DNA of 64,000 nt, taken from Dryas octopetala. Taxonomy: Eukaryota > Streptophyta > Magnoliopsida > Rosales > Rosaceae. How positions within the stretch are numbered: position 1 is the first letter of the stretch; each line of letters starts with the position of its first letter. The translations under genes were made by a program, and so were the position numbers. Positions 11,312 through 21,706 of the stretch are shown here, piece by piece. Below the pieces are notes generated by a model. The model was not told where the DNA came from. It worked only from the letters and a program-made list of their open reading frames with translations, and searched no databases. The DNA is taken from the NCBI GenBank assembly GCA_963921425.1, contig OY992835.1:23622001-23686000 (forward strand). The letters run 5' to 3'.

Positions 11312-11719
11312 AAAAGAAATACCACCATAAGTTACCTCAGATGCTTTTGTAATTTTCCATTTCTTGCATGAATATTTCAAGATAATGAAGTAACCATTCC
11401 CACAAATCTATGTTGCCATTCAGTTAAGTGCATGAATTGTCACCTATTTTAACAATTTTCCAAGAAGCATCACAAACTTCCTTTTGACAGTTAACCAAGC
11501 TACAATCTTTTAACACCTATTTATGTTACCCATGCATCATCGTCTACTGAGCTGTCACTGATGGCAACATGCAAGCCATGACATTGCCAAAGGCTCCTAT
11601 ATTAGCAGGGACTAATTATCACAGTTGTTAAGAATTAGATCAAAAGGAGAGGCATTTCATACAAAAGTTATGCTCTCTGAGAGGACCATTACAAAATTAT
11701 TTTGGGTAAGTCATCTTTT

Positions 11720-12299
11720 TAACTGCCCAGATAGCATCTCAAACAAAAGTATACCAATCTCCACCAATATGCATCTTTGTTATGGCCTTTAGACAGCAAA
11801 ATTTCAGGAGGCATGTATTCGGTGGTTCCACACATTGAATTTGATCTGCTAGCTTCATCAATTTCCTTCGCTAGTCCAAAATCAGTTAGCATGACCTGTA
11901 TCATATGTATCAATTTCAGAAAAGATAGATATCCTAGCAAGAAAAAGGATAATCTGTTTTTCATGTATGTTCCTACAAAAGAAGTGAATGAATAAGCATG
12001 GCCATTACATGGCCATCAGCGTCCATGAGAACATTTTCAGGTTTAAGGTCTCAATGCACGATCCCGCACTTGTGAAGATGTGAAACAGCAGATACAATCT
12101 CAGCAGTATAAAATCTTGCCTGGTCCTCACTACTCAAGAAACATCCGAAGCCGAAATTAAAAACAGAGGAGCATATACAGTGATCATAAATTTTAGAATA
12201 TTCAAAGCCAAATTACCTGAAGAGTCTCTGCCTGTATAAATGAAAGAAGAGATGCCCTCCATTAATAAAATTCATGATCAAATAAAGCTTAGTGTTGGT
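11720..12299 (-). pseudogene. Broken AGC kinase gene fragment (S6K-like), minus strand
   Basis: Three consecutive exons of a plant ribosomal-protein S6 kinase survive with their splice sites. 12299..12217 encodes the KLYLIMNFINGGHLFFHLYR segment. 12129 to about 12,018 encodes the SEDQARFYTAEIVSAVSHLH region and the catalytic loop. 11895 to about 11,720 encodes [20 protein letters not shown] and the [12 protein letters not shown] activation segment. The gene is dead: the catalytic-loop Arg codon is a stop (His-stop-Asp where kinases have HRD). A frame slip follows the second Trp of the KDAYWW stretch; the other frame continues [12 protein letters not shown]. The N-terminal and C-terminal parts of the kinase are missing. 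Retained introns show that genomic DNA was copied, not mRNA, which suits capture by the surrounding Helitron. Confidence 0.85.
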
Positions 12300-12769
12300 C
12301 TACAATGTCAGAGAACATAATGCAACATAATGCAACAGTCCCTATACCAGGGGGAGTTAGATAAGATAAATATTTGGAGAGAAAATTATTAATCATAAAA
12401 TAGAATTCATTTTTTTAAAACAAAATATGTAGGCAGTGCTCTGCTTCCAATATAAACTTCTGCCTCCACAGTCAAATGCTCGAACCGAACTTCAATTGTT
12501 GGCACATCAAGTCCAACCCTGCATTTAAATTTGGAAAAAACAGAGAAAGACCAACAGAAACACCTCAGTGGCTCATTTTAGCTTGGAAGTTGTCCAAAAA
12601 CACCCAAGAACACCCCCCAAATTCGAATCCCAAAGGGAACCCGAAATGGGTTCTTAAACCCCAAAATCAAAATCCTCAAAATCTAACAATCCACCAATAA
12701 TTTCATATGGGTTTTGAAGCCCATGAAAATAGGAGAAGAAACCACCTGAAATCGCGTAAATTCGACGCC

Positions 12770-13060
12770 GGAGGTGGCCGGAATGGAGGAGAGAAGCGGC
12801 GGCAGTCACGGGCTTTCCGGCGTCGATTCTCTTCCCTGGGTGGTCAGCCGGCGAACTGGAGGTTCAGGCTGTGATGACCGGTCGGAGAGGGTGGTTTTCC
12901 GACCGGTGGGGTGGCCTGGGTCGGCGGACGGCGAAATTCCGCAGGCACTGGTGGCGGGTCGCGTGGGCTGCTTCTCTCTCCATTTCTCTCTCTTCCTTCT
13001 TTCCTTTTCTGGAAGTGGAAGGTGCAGCCGTGCAGGTGGCAATTTGTGTATAACACAATG
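12770..13060. other. GC-rich block, probably part of the Helitron
   Basis: A sharply GC-rich island (CCGGCG, GGTCGGCGGACGG and similar words) in AT-rich surroundings. Both strands are open for 60-100 codons, but the peptides are compositionally biased and resemble no family I know. It is more likely transposon sequence or a captured leader than a gene. Confidence 0.45.
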
Positions 13061-13140
13061 GCAAGAAACGTTAAAAAAATGAAAAGGCAAGGGCAAAGAA
13101 GACCGAAACTACAAAAAGCAGGGGCAGAAGAGTCATGAAC

Positions 13141-13467
13141 ATGCTTAAAAACAGTAATTGTTGGTGTCTTATTTGAGATTTTTTTTGACCTTTTGATTTG
13201 AGAGATTAGAACTTAAAACGTATCCATCATGATAGAGAGATATTAAATCAAATGCTATGTTTATTTATATTTATTTGGAACATATAGTTATACATTAAGC
13301 TGTAGGGATGAGTATGGGTCGGTTTTTACTAGACAACCGACCCATTTCCAACCCATTTTCCTGGTTGATTACACAACCGTCAATTGTTGCAACCCGACTC
13401 GATATACAACAAAGTTACAAAAGAGTGCTGATAGAATTAAAGAAATGTAGCCGTAGAAATTGATTAC
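13141..13467. other. 3' flank of membrane-protein copy A
   Basis: Positions 13,161-13,300 match 16,540-16,690 in the same orientation (shared TCTTATTTGAGATTTTTTTT and a TATTTATATTTATTTGG motif). A shorter stretch matches 20,810-20,870. These are the duplicated 3' flanks of the array members. 13,305-13,400 (TAGGGATGAGTATGGGTCGG and onward) looks like the end of a hAT-type MITE but has no second end. Confidence 0.5.
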
Positions 13468-14889
13468 TTAAGCTATCTGATTGATCTGGTCAGCCTGGTC
13501 CGCGGCTTCCTCGTTGGAGCGGTAGAATGTCAGATTTTTGAATTTGTGAAAGGCATGAACAAGTGCTGCAACTGCAATTGCATACAATGTTTTCAAGAAT
13601 TGGTAGGACTTGACCACAACGGTGACAAAAGAAATGGTCCAGAAGACAAGGAACAGCCACCCAAAAGCTGGAACAAGCATGAGCAGTAGTAAAATGGAGG
13701 CAAGAGTTCCACACAAAAGGCTCATGTTATTCATGAATACTTGAGCTGCACCCAAATCTGAATTATCAATGGAAGAAGCTTGGAGTATCATCTTGAGAGT
13801 GGCCAATGAACCCACGTAAAGGAATAAAGCAACAGTAAACATGACTGCAGTCACGTAGTTTGTGACAAATGGAGACCCAACTCCATTACCGGCGGCTGCT
13901 CCCTGCTGCTGCTTCACTTGGAGGAGCACCCCTAGCATGGTCAGGAGAAAGAAAATATATTTGTGCAATGCCTTGGTAGGAGTAATGTCATTATGCTCCC
14001 CACTTGTGCTGTTATCAATATATATGATCATGATCAGGCAAATGGAATTGCATTGCGTTGCCTTTAAAATCACCAGGTACAAACGTAACAAACACAATGA
14101 ATTGTATATGTAATAGTCTTAATAAAAAGAAAACCGAGTTGTAATAAATATCTGATCACATATAGAAAGAACATAAATCTTGACAACATTAATAACAGAG
14201 CTTTTCTCACAAATTTTTTTTAAAAAAAAAAAAACAGAGTTTTTCTCACAGAAAAAAAAAAAACAGGATCCGGAGGACATGCTCACAGAAAAAACAAAAC
14301 AGAGCTTTGAGTTCAATTTATTAACGACGCAACCGGACTACACTGTTACCGGAGAGTTTAACTAATTCCATAAACAAGAGATTGAACTGAGTTCCATCAT
14401 CGAGAACTGAGTTGAACAACCGAGTTCCATCATGAGAAACCGAGTTCCATCCTCAAGAACCAAAGGAAGAACACAGGCGGGAAACCTGAGAATTCTAAGG
14501 CTGGAGGGGCCGAAATATCAAACACAAGTATAAAAAATATACCAACATTGAAAACCTACTTATATGTTTGAGCTAAATTCTTTTGACTGTGTTGAAAGGA
14601 AGGCCGATTAGCCTAAATTACAAGGTGTTCAAGAGGATGACTGGATGAGTGACCCATATATCAATACACATTAAGGCAGCGTTTAACAAGCTTAACGAGT
14701 TCCATCGTCAAGAACAAGTTCCATGCATCATCAACAACTGTAGAAAAATCGAGTTCCGTTGCCAGTTCCGTCATCAAGAACAGAGTTTGATCATAAAATT
14801 TGATATACAATAAAACAAAAGCAAAAGAGATTGGATTTGTATACTAACACTTGTGAACGTAGAGAGTTATCCGAAGTGTTGCCCTCCAT
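13468..14889 (-). CDS. Uncharacterised multi-pass membrane protein, copy A
   Basis: I do not recognise this family. The main exon, 13995..13468, encodes three or four hydrophobic segments. One lies around YIFFLLTMLGVLL, one around NYVTAVMFTVALFLYVGSL, and a long one runs from MSLLCGTLASILLLLMLVP to FLVFWTISFVTVVV. The tail is short and polar and ends in ADQADQINQIA. A small first exon is proposed at 14889..14851 (MEGNTSDNSLRSQ, donor CAA|GTGTTAG) because copies B and C have an equivalent one. The acceptor before 13995 (GGGGAG|CAT) has a poor pyrimidine tract and was chosen only to keep the frame and to match copy C. The predicted length is 188 residues. Exon 1 and the intron lie inside the left arm of the large inverted repeat. 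The coding frame of the main exon is intact. Confidence 0.6.
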
Positions 14890-16162
14890 TAATTCCACCT
14901 TAATTCAGAGCGGAGAGATTGGATTTGCAAACGGAGAGATGAAATGAAATAAGAGGAAATGGGGTGTACAAAAAGGGAGACCAGTATTAGTTTCACTGAC
15001 AAAACTGATCATGTGTAGCCTTGTAACAATATTTACAATTTTTGCCATGTCTCCATTTCATTTCATTTCATTTCATTTCATCTTATTTCATTTCATTTCC
15101 TCTTATTTCATTTTCGAACAATGACATTTGATTCACAGTCAACATCTGCTTGGCTTTCCATCTTATTTCATTTGACAAACTTGCTAATTTTGCTTTACAC
15201 AAGTTGACCAAGTTGACCAAACTAGCTATTTCACCCCGAAAAATATAAAATATAAAATATTATTTCATTTCATTTCCTCTTATTTCATTTCATCTCTCCG
15301 TTTGCAAATCCAATCTCTCCGCTCTGAATTAAGGTGGAATTAATGGAGGGCAACACTTCGGATAACTCTCTACGTTCACAAGTGTTAGTATACAAATCCA
15401 ATCTCTTTTGCTTTTGTTTTATTGTATATCAAATTTTATGATCAAACTCTGTTCTTGATGACGGAACTGGCAACGGAACTCGATTTTTCTACAGTTGTTG
15501 ATGATGCATGGAACTTGTTCTTGACGATGGAACTCGTTAAGCTTGTTAAACGCTGCCTTAATGTGTATTGATATATGGGTCACTCATCCAGTCATCCTCT
15601 TGGGCTGTGATTGGAAGCTTCCTTGTTATTTAATGAATCAGAGCTCATAGTGGAGGATGGGTGAACACCTTGTAATTTAGGCTAATGGGCCTTCCTTTCA
15701 ACACAGTCAAAAGAATTTAGCTCAAACATATAAGTAGGTTTTCAATGTTAGTATATTTTTTATACTTGTGTTTGATACTTCGGCCCCTCCCCAGCCTTAG
15801 AATTCTCAGGTTTCCCGCCTGTGTTCTTCCTTCGGTTCTTGATGATGGAACTCGGTTTCTCATGATGGAACTCGGTTCAACTCACTTCTCGATGATGGAA
15901 CTCAGTTCAATCTCTTGTTGATGGAATTAGTTAAACTCTCCGGTTGCGTCATTAATTAATTGAACTCAAAGCTCTGTTTTTTTTTTCTGTGAGAAAAACT
16001 CTGTATTTTTTTCTTTTGAGAAAAGCTCTGTTTTTTTTTTTTTGGTGAGAAAAGCTCTGTTGTTAATGTTGTCAAGCTAGATTTATGTTCTTTCTATATG
16101 TGATCAGATATTTATTACAACTAGGTTTTCTTTTTATTAAGACTATTACATATACAATTCAT
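14097..16162. repeat. About 2.07-kb inverted repeat (two arms of about 0.87 kb)
   Basis: The left arm, 14097-14961, and the right arm, 15271-16162, are near-identical reverse complements by eye. Examples are ATTTATTACAAC, TCCATCATGAGAAACC and the whole exon 1 region. They are separated by a 309-bp loop rich in ATTTC repeats. The right arm has roughly 60 bp (about 15,601-15,665) that the left lacks. The arms contain the promoter, exon 1 and most of the intron of copy A. This is therefore a head-to-head inverted duplication of a gene, not the terminal repeats of a transposon. Confidence 0.9.
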
Positions 16163-17140
16163 CCAACAATAAAAAAAATATTGTGATTGTCATCCAACAA
16201 TCACCGACTGTTGTTGGGTCGGCATCCAACAATCACAATATTTTTTTTATTTCTAAATTCAAATGTAATACTGTACTAAACTTTAGTGTTTACTCACTTC
16301 TTACTTAAATTTGAAGTATTAAATTTTTATAAATTCTAAAACTTCTTTTATGAACTTGATGTATTATTATTAACTTTGATTATGGGTCAGTCTATACCAA
16401 TATACGAAAAACACTACGGATCAACCTGTAGACCACCGATTCGTGCAATATTTTTGGTCTAAAACTAATTATGCCTCATTTGCTGAGTATCTAAACTTTA
16501 AAAAAAAAATGTTACCTACAATTTTGGTTAAGAAAGAGTTTTATTTGGTATCTTATTTGAGATTTTTTTTTTCTTTTGATTTGAGAGATTAATTAGTACT
16601 TAAAATATGTTCACCTTGTAGAGAGAAATACTAAATTAAAGACCTCGTTTATTTATATTTATTTGGGATTCATAGACATACAGTAAGTTGTGGATAAAGT
16701 ATATTTCATTACGAAAATAAGAGCTCGTTTAACATTACTTTTAGAATAATTAAAAGCGCTTTCAGATTTGTAAAAGCGTTTTAATTTGTAGGGAAAAAAT
16801 AAATAAAAGTTTTATGAATTATAAAAACGCTTTTGAGGAGTTGTTTGAGAAGCATATATAAGATGCATTAATCACTTAGAATATTTATAAAAATTTATAT
16901 TTGCTCATTAGCAGAAACACTTCCTAATAAATAGCAACTAGGTGATAAGCCGCCGAGTAGACTTAGCTGCAAAACTAGCAAACCGGGCCTAAGACTAACA
17001 ATGCCACTTAACCAGTGCTTGTTCCAGCTTTTGGGTGGCTGTTCCTTATCTCCTGGGCCATTTGTTTTGTGAGCGTTGTGGTCAAGTCCTACCAATTCTT
17101 GAAAACATTGTATATGCAACTGCAGTTGCAGCACTTGTGA
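15343..17140 (+). pseudogene. Inverted, gutted copy of the membrane-protein gene
   Basis: This is the plus-strand counterpart of copy A. It has exon 1 at 15343-15381 (MEGNTSDNSLRSQ, unchanged), then the intron copy to 16162, then unrelated AT-rich sequence. The last part of the main exon appears at 17018-17140 (LVPAFGWLFLISWAICFVS and VVVKSYQFLKTLY). The first two-thirds of the main exon is gone. Near the end, two extra bases (TATATGCAACTGCAG against TATGCAATTGCAG) shift the frame to an early stop. The proposed history is that one inverted duplication created this copy, which then lost its core. Confidence 0.75.
16171..16248. repeat. Short perfect inverted repeat at the edge of the large palindrome
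   Basis: 20-bp arms, AAAAAAAATATTGTGATTGT and its complement, lie at 16171-16190 and 16229-16248 with a 38-bp spacer. CATCCAACAAT occurs three times around it. It sits 8 bp beyond the large inverted repeat and may mark the rearrangement junction or a small MITE. Confidence 0.75.
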
Positions 17141-17194
17141 TTTTAGATAGGTTAGTTTCCCAGGATTTTAGATAGTCAATCATAAGGGATTTTA

Positions 17195-17225
17195 GATAGG
17201 TTAGTTTTCGGGAAACTAACCTATC
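17195..17225. repeat. 13-bp perfect hairpin
   Basis: GATAGGTTAGTTT and its exact complement flank a 5-nt loop (TCGGG). The same GATAGGTTAGTTT word occurs again at about 17,146. It lies just beyond the truncated end of the inverted gene copy. Confidence 0.8.
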
Positions 17226-17369
17226 ATAATAAATATTAACAAAACAAAAAAGGAAAATACAACACAAAAGCAATTAGCTAGCAAATATTTTGAGATACAA
17301 CAAAGTTACAAAAGAGTGCTGATAGAATTAACGAGATGTAGTGGTAGAAATAACAAATATTTTGATTAA

Positions 17370-18659
17370 TTAAGGTATCCCATTGATCCGGTCAGCCTGG
17401 TCCGCGGCTTCCTCCGTGGACCGGCCTTTCATCATATTGAATATCAGATTTTTGAATATGTGAAAGGCATGAACAAGTGCATGCAGCAACTGCAGTTGCA
17501 TACAATGTTTTCAAGTATTAATGAATTGGTAGGACTTGACCACAACGGTGACAAAAGAAATGGTCCAGAAGACGAGGAACAACCACCCAAAAGCTGGGAC
17601 AAGCATGAGCAATAGTAAATGGAGGCAAGAGTTCCACACAAAAGCTAGGCTCATGTTCTTCAAGAAGTGATGTGCAGCCAAATCTGAATTAGTAGTGGAA
17701 GCTCGGAGTATCATGTTGAGAGTGGCCAATAAGCCGACGTAAAGGAATAAAGCAACAATAAATATGACTGCAGTCACGTAGTTTGTGACGAATATTGGAG
17801 ACGTAATTGATCCATTACCGGCTGCTCCCTGCTGCTGCTTCAGTTGGAGGAGCAACCCTATATAGCATTGTGAGGAGAAAGAAAATACATTTGTGCAATG
17901 CCTTGTTAGAATTCTGTCCAAGCTCCCCACTTGTGCTGTTATCAAAATGACAAAAACAAAAACTATTGAGTATTTATAAATAAATAACTCATCACATATA
18001 CAAGCTAGGAAGATAAATCTTGATGAAATATATGAATAACACACTTTGAGTTTCTTTTTCTTTTTCTTTTTTTGTATAACCTGAAACAGAGCTGTGAGTT
18101 TATGGGTAGAAAGCTTTGAGTTTTGATTCATGCATGACAAAAATTACTGGTTCCCATATATATAAATAACAGCTGTTGAGTTTTCATCCACGACGAAAAT
18201 TATTCCATGTTGGATAATATATGGCCAACCGGCCGGAGAGCGTATTGCCATATTGGATTAACAGAGCTCCGACGTCTCCCAAAAGTTACAGCATATATTT
18301 TTTTCATTAATATTAATTGATGGTTAATAAAAGATGGATAAATCTTAGTACGTACGTAATAGGGATTCATAGCTAGCTGTTTTCTTCAATATTAGTGAAT
18401 AACAGAGCAAGAGCTGAGGATCAAGTGCTGAGTTCTTAGTCCCATTAATTACCAGCTGATCCACTCTTTTAACAGATATATAGATATTGTCAATTATATA
18501 TTGGCCAAAATAAATACTCACAAAGGAAGTTAAAAACTATACAACAAGACAAAATGGACAAAGTTGATATACTACACAGAACAAAATTTAAAGCAAGAGT
18601 TAAGATTTGTATACTAACACCTGTACATGTAGAGAGTTAACCGAAGAGTTGTTCGCCAT
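17370..18659 (-). pseudogene. Membrane-protein copy B, frameshifted
   Basis: Same layout as copy A. Exon 1 is at 18659..18621 (MANNSSVNSLHVQ, donor CAG|GTGTTAG) and the main exon is at about 17,935..17,370. The main exon begins LGQNSNKALHKCIFFLLTML and then has four extra bases (CTATATAGGGTT against CTAGGGGT) that break the frame. Further slips occur around the segment equivalent to MSLLCGTLASIL and at the 3' end. The hydrophobic segments NYVTAVIFIVALFLYVGLLAT and LVPAFGWLFLVFWTISFV are still readable in separate frames. Upstream sequence also matches copy A, so the duplicated unit covers promoter and gene. It could be functional only if my reading of the breaks were wrong. Confidence 0.7.
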
Positions 18660-18713
18660 TAATTCCACCCTTTTTGCAGAGTGAGCTCTTCCCTTCCGCG
18701 TTATGCAGAGTGA

Positions 18714-20162
18714 CCACTCGACTCGATCTTCAGAGAATGCAACTATGGAAGAAGAAATGCACGCTTTTATAAAGTGGCGCTAGCACTCTGTTATAGTAAG
18801 TCCGAAGGAAGAATCGTTTCTACGGTTGAGCCATATAGGTTTCAACTTTCAACTACCAAGAGGTAAAGTATACAATATATGTGGGTATATATACAGTATA
18901 TGTGGGTCCCCAAGTATAATGACTCACCCTTTAATTTCCTGGCTAGAAGACTAGTAAACGTGAACATTCGGGTTCACTCGCCCGTCTCCATGTTAACTTT
19001 TATTCTTATACGTGTGGTTGCTTGACTTTGGTTGCTTGACTTTAACAGTGAATATGGTACTAATTGGCAAACTCAAATCCTTATAAATTACTGTGTAAAT
19101 TCCCATATTTTCGATGTGAAAATTTTATATTGCGTGACGTGCAAGCACGTGTAGTCGTTTGATATAATACGTGGCCGTTTGACATAATATTTTGATATCA
19201 TAATGAAATATAAACATTCATTTCAAAATTAATTAGTAATAAAATAAGTATTATAAATTATTATGCAAGATTATAATATTTTAATATGAGACAACACTCT
19301 ATCAAAACAAAATGTGAAAACCCTGGTTAATTAATAATTGTCATTTCGACCACATAGTTGGGTTTCTACTTTGACCAAAACAAAATTTCTGGCGTCCACT
19401 CGACTCGATCTTCAGAGAATGCAACTATGGAAGAAGCAATGCACGCTTTTATAAAGTGGCGCTAGCACTCTGTTATAGTAAGTCCGAAGGAAGAATCGTT
19501 TCTACGGTTCAGCCATATAGGTTTCAACTTTCAACTACCAAAAGGTGTTTCAAACTACCAAAAGGTAAAGTATACAATATATGTGGGTAATGGGTATACA
19601 ATATATGTGGGTACAATATATGTGGGTATAATGGGTATACAATATATGTGTATACAATATATGTGGGTCCCCAAGTATAATAACTCACCCTCTAATATAG
19701 GTGCACATTCGGGTTCACTCGCCCGTCTCCATGTTAACTTATATTCTTATATGTGTGGTTGCTTGACTTTGGTTGCTTGACTTAACACATATGGGTGAGT
19801 ATGGTACTAATTGGTAAACTCAAACTCTTATAAATTACTTTTGTAAATTCCCATATTTTCAATGTGAAAATTTTATATTGTATGATGTGCGAGCACGTGT
19901 AGTTGTTTGATACAATACGTAGCCGTTTGGCACAATATTTTAATATCATAACGAAATATAAATATTTATTTCAAAATCAATTAGTAATAAAATAAGTATT
20001 ATAAATTATTATATAAAGTTATAATATTTTAATATGACACAACACTCTACCTTCTCACACAGAGTCAAAACAAAATGTGCAAACCCTGGTTAATTACTAA
20101 TTGTCATTTCGACCACATAGTTGGGTTTCTACTTTGACCAAAACAAAATTTCTGGCGTCCGC
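18714..20162. repeat. Tandem duplication of a 0.68-0.77-kb unit
   Basis: Unit 1 (18714-19395) and unit 2 (19396-20162) both begin CCACTCGACTCGATCTTCAG and end ACAAAATTTCTGGCG with nothing between them. Unit 2 is longer because TATACAATATATGTGGGTA-type repeats have multiplied at about 19,565-19,675. No coding potential was seen. The position is upstream of copy B. Confidence 0.85.
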
Positions 20163-21089
20163 TAATTTCCTTTGGAGATCTATGAGACACAGACATCCAA
20201 TATGTGCCATAACAAAAGAAGGCCTGAAAAGAATAATAAATAAAACAAGACCACAATGCTAACTAAACCCGGCCTGTGATCCTTCCGCACTAAGCGAAGT
20301 ATAAAAGTACACTTTCCTTGCAATTTCCTTAAATGACACCGTTTATTAGTAGCAGGGTAAAAAAAAAAAAAACCAAATGGTCAACAAGTATAGAAGGAAG
20401 ATAAATCTTAATAAAGGAGGTTCAATTCCCATTCCCATTTAATTATTTGGGAATGGAAACCTCTGTTAATACTATTAACAAGATTTTTAGTGTCCAATGG
20501 AACTTACGCTTCTAACGTAGAGGGTTAACAGGATTAATGTATGCATTCACTATCCAAAGGTAAAGAGAGAGAACTAATTAGATAATGTGTTACAGTGTAA
20601 GTGCTCCATGTATGAAATTAGGATTGAATACAAAAAAGAAAACATAGAAAACAAAAGGCAAACCAAATGTTCTGAAAGCCTATACTCCGCATAACTTCAA
20701 TTCATCCGGTCCATAACTTAAGAGGTTTAAGACTAAACTTCAGTGTTTAGTCTATGAGCTTCAGCTTCAGCCTTCATGCCTATATCTGAAGTCTTAAACC
20801 AAATAAATCCGAAATTAAATGGTTTATTTATGTTTATTTGGGGCTCATAAAAATAAATTATACTGTGGAGAAAGCACATATACAGAGAATGTAATGTCTC
20901 TGTTGATGGTAATTCTCATTTGGGCTTTTTGTTGTAGAAAGGAGAACAAAGGCATTGCAAGGGCCCTTCATCATCATCAGCCGATTGGATATGTCAAATT
21001 AAGGCATGAAAGATTAAAAAGAAGTGCTGCAGCTACACGCCCTTTTATACGGTCTTAAATAATATAGTATAATTATTATGTAGAACAAA
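20163..21089. other. Spacer before copy C
   Basis: AT-rich DNA with no gene. 20,810-20,880 resembles the 3' flanks of copies A and B, so it marks the 3' side of the third array unit. Confidence 0.45.
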
Positions 21090-21706
21090 TTAAGGCAGCC
21101 CATGGATCTGGTCCTGTGCTATCAGTTGTTTCAATTTGTGGAAGGCATGAACAAGTGCTGCAACTGCAGTTGCATACAGTGTTTTCAAGTAGTGGTAGGA
21201 CTTGGCCGCAATGCTCACAAAGCAGATGGTCCAGAAGAGGAGGGCCAACCACCCAAAAGCTGGGACAAGCATGAGCAATAGTAAAATGGAGGCAAGAGTT
21301 CCACACAAAAGGCTCATGTTATGTATGAATATTATTAACTCAGATGCACCCAAATCTGAATTAATGGAAGAAGCTTGGAGTATCTTGAGAGTGCCCAATA
21401 AGCCAATGTAAAGGAATAAAGCAACAATAAAGATTAGTGCAGTCACATAGTCTGTGACAAATGGAGACCCAATTGATCCATTTCCGGCTGCTCCCTGCTG
21501 CTTCAGTTGGAGGAGCACCCCTAGCATGCTGAGGAGCAAGAAAATGCATTTGGGGATGTGGAGTTTTGCCCCTAAAGAACTACAAAACAAAAGCAATTAG
21601 CAAATATTTTGAGATACATGAACAAAGTTACAAAATGAATGCAAACAAGTGTGTATATATGAACTTACGCTTCTAAAGGGTTGACAGGATTCATGTTTGC
21701 ATCCAT
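21090..21706 (-). CDS. Uncharacterised multi-pass membrane protein, copy C
   Basis: This is the cleanest member of the array. Exon 1, 21706..21669 (MDANMNPVNPLEA, donor GC|GTAAGT), joins exon 2, 21579..21090 (acceptor TTTTGTTTTGTAG), in phase. The result is a 175-residue protein. It starts ASLGAKLHIPKCIFLLLSML, followed by hydrophobic segments TDYVTALIFIVALFLYIGLLG and LCGTLASILLLLMLVPAFGW, then ALLFWTICFVSIAAKSYHYL. It ends in a short polar tail, HKLKQLIAQDQIHGLP. Three or four membrane spans are expected, with a small Gln/Gly-rich soluble stretch (KQQGAAGNGSIGS) between the first two. There is no known domain that I can name, and the function is unknown. The good splice signals here guided the models for copies A and B. 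Confidence 0.72.

Larger units (their letters stand above)
6896..13140 (-). mobile_element. Probable non-autonomous Helitron carrying gene fragments
   Basis: Read on the minus strand, the low-coordinate end is GCAACGCGCGGGC, then AATATACTAG, then host TTAAA. A GC-rich, hairpin-prone stretch about 10 bp before a terminal CTAG, followed by T, is the standard Helitron 3' end. Inside lie fragments of a host kinase gene that keep their introns and splice signals, in mixed orientation, which is typical of Helitron capture. No Rep/helicase coding region was seen, so it is non-autonomous. The 5' end (high coordinate) is not fixed. It is placed near the edge of the GC-rich block at about 12,770-13,140, before sequence shared with the next gene cluster. 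The whole assignment rests mainly on the 3' terminus. Confidence 0.5.

Noticed and set aside
12774-13096. Open frames of about 100 codons on both strands in the GC-rich block
   Set aside because: Open in several frames at once because of base composition; the peptides have no family resemblance.
14097-16162. Large inverted repeat as terminal repeats of a DNA transposon
   Set aside because: The arms contain a gene's promoter, exon 1 and intron, and no target duplication or transposase is present, so gene duplication explains it.
18714-20162. The two 0.7-kb units as paired long terminal repeats
   Set aside because: They abut with no internal region, and no primer site or terminal TG...CA pattern was seen.
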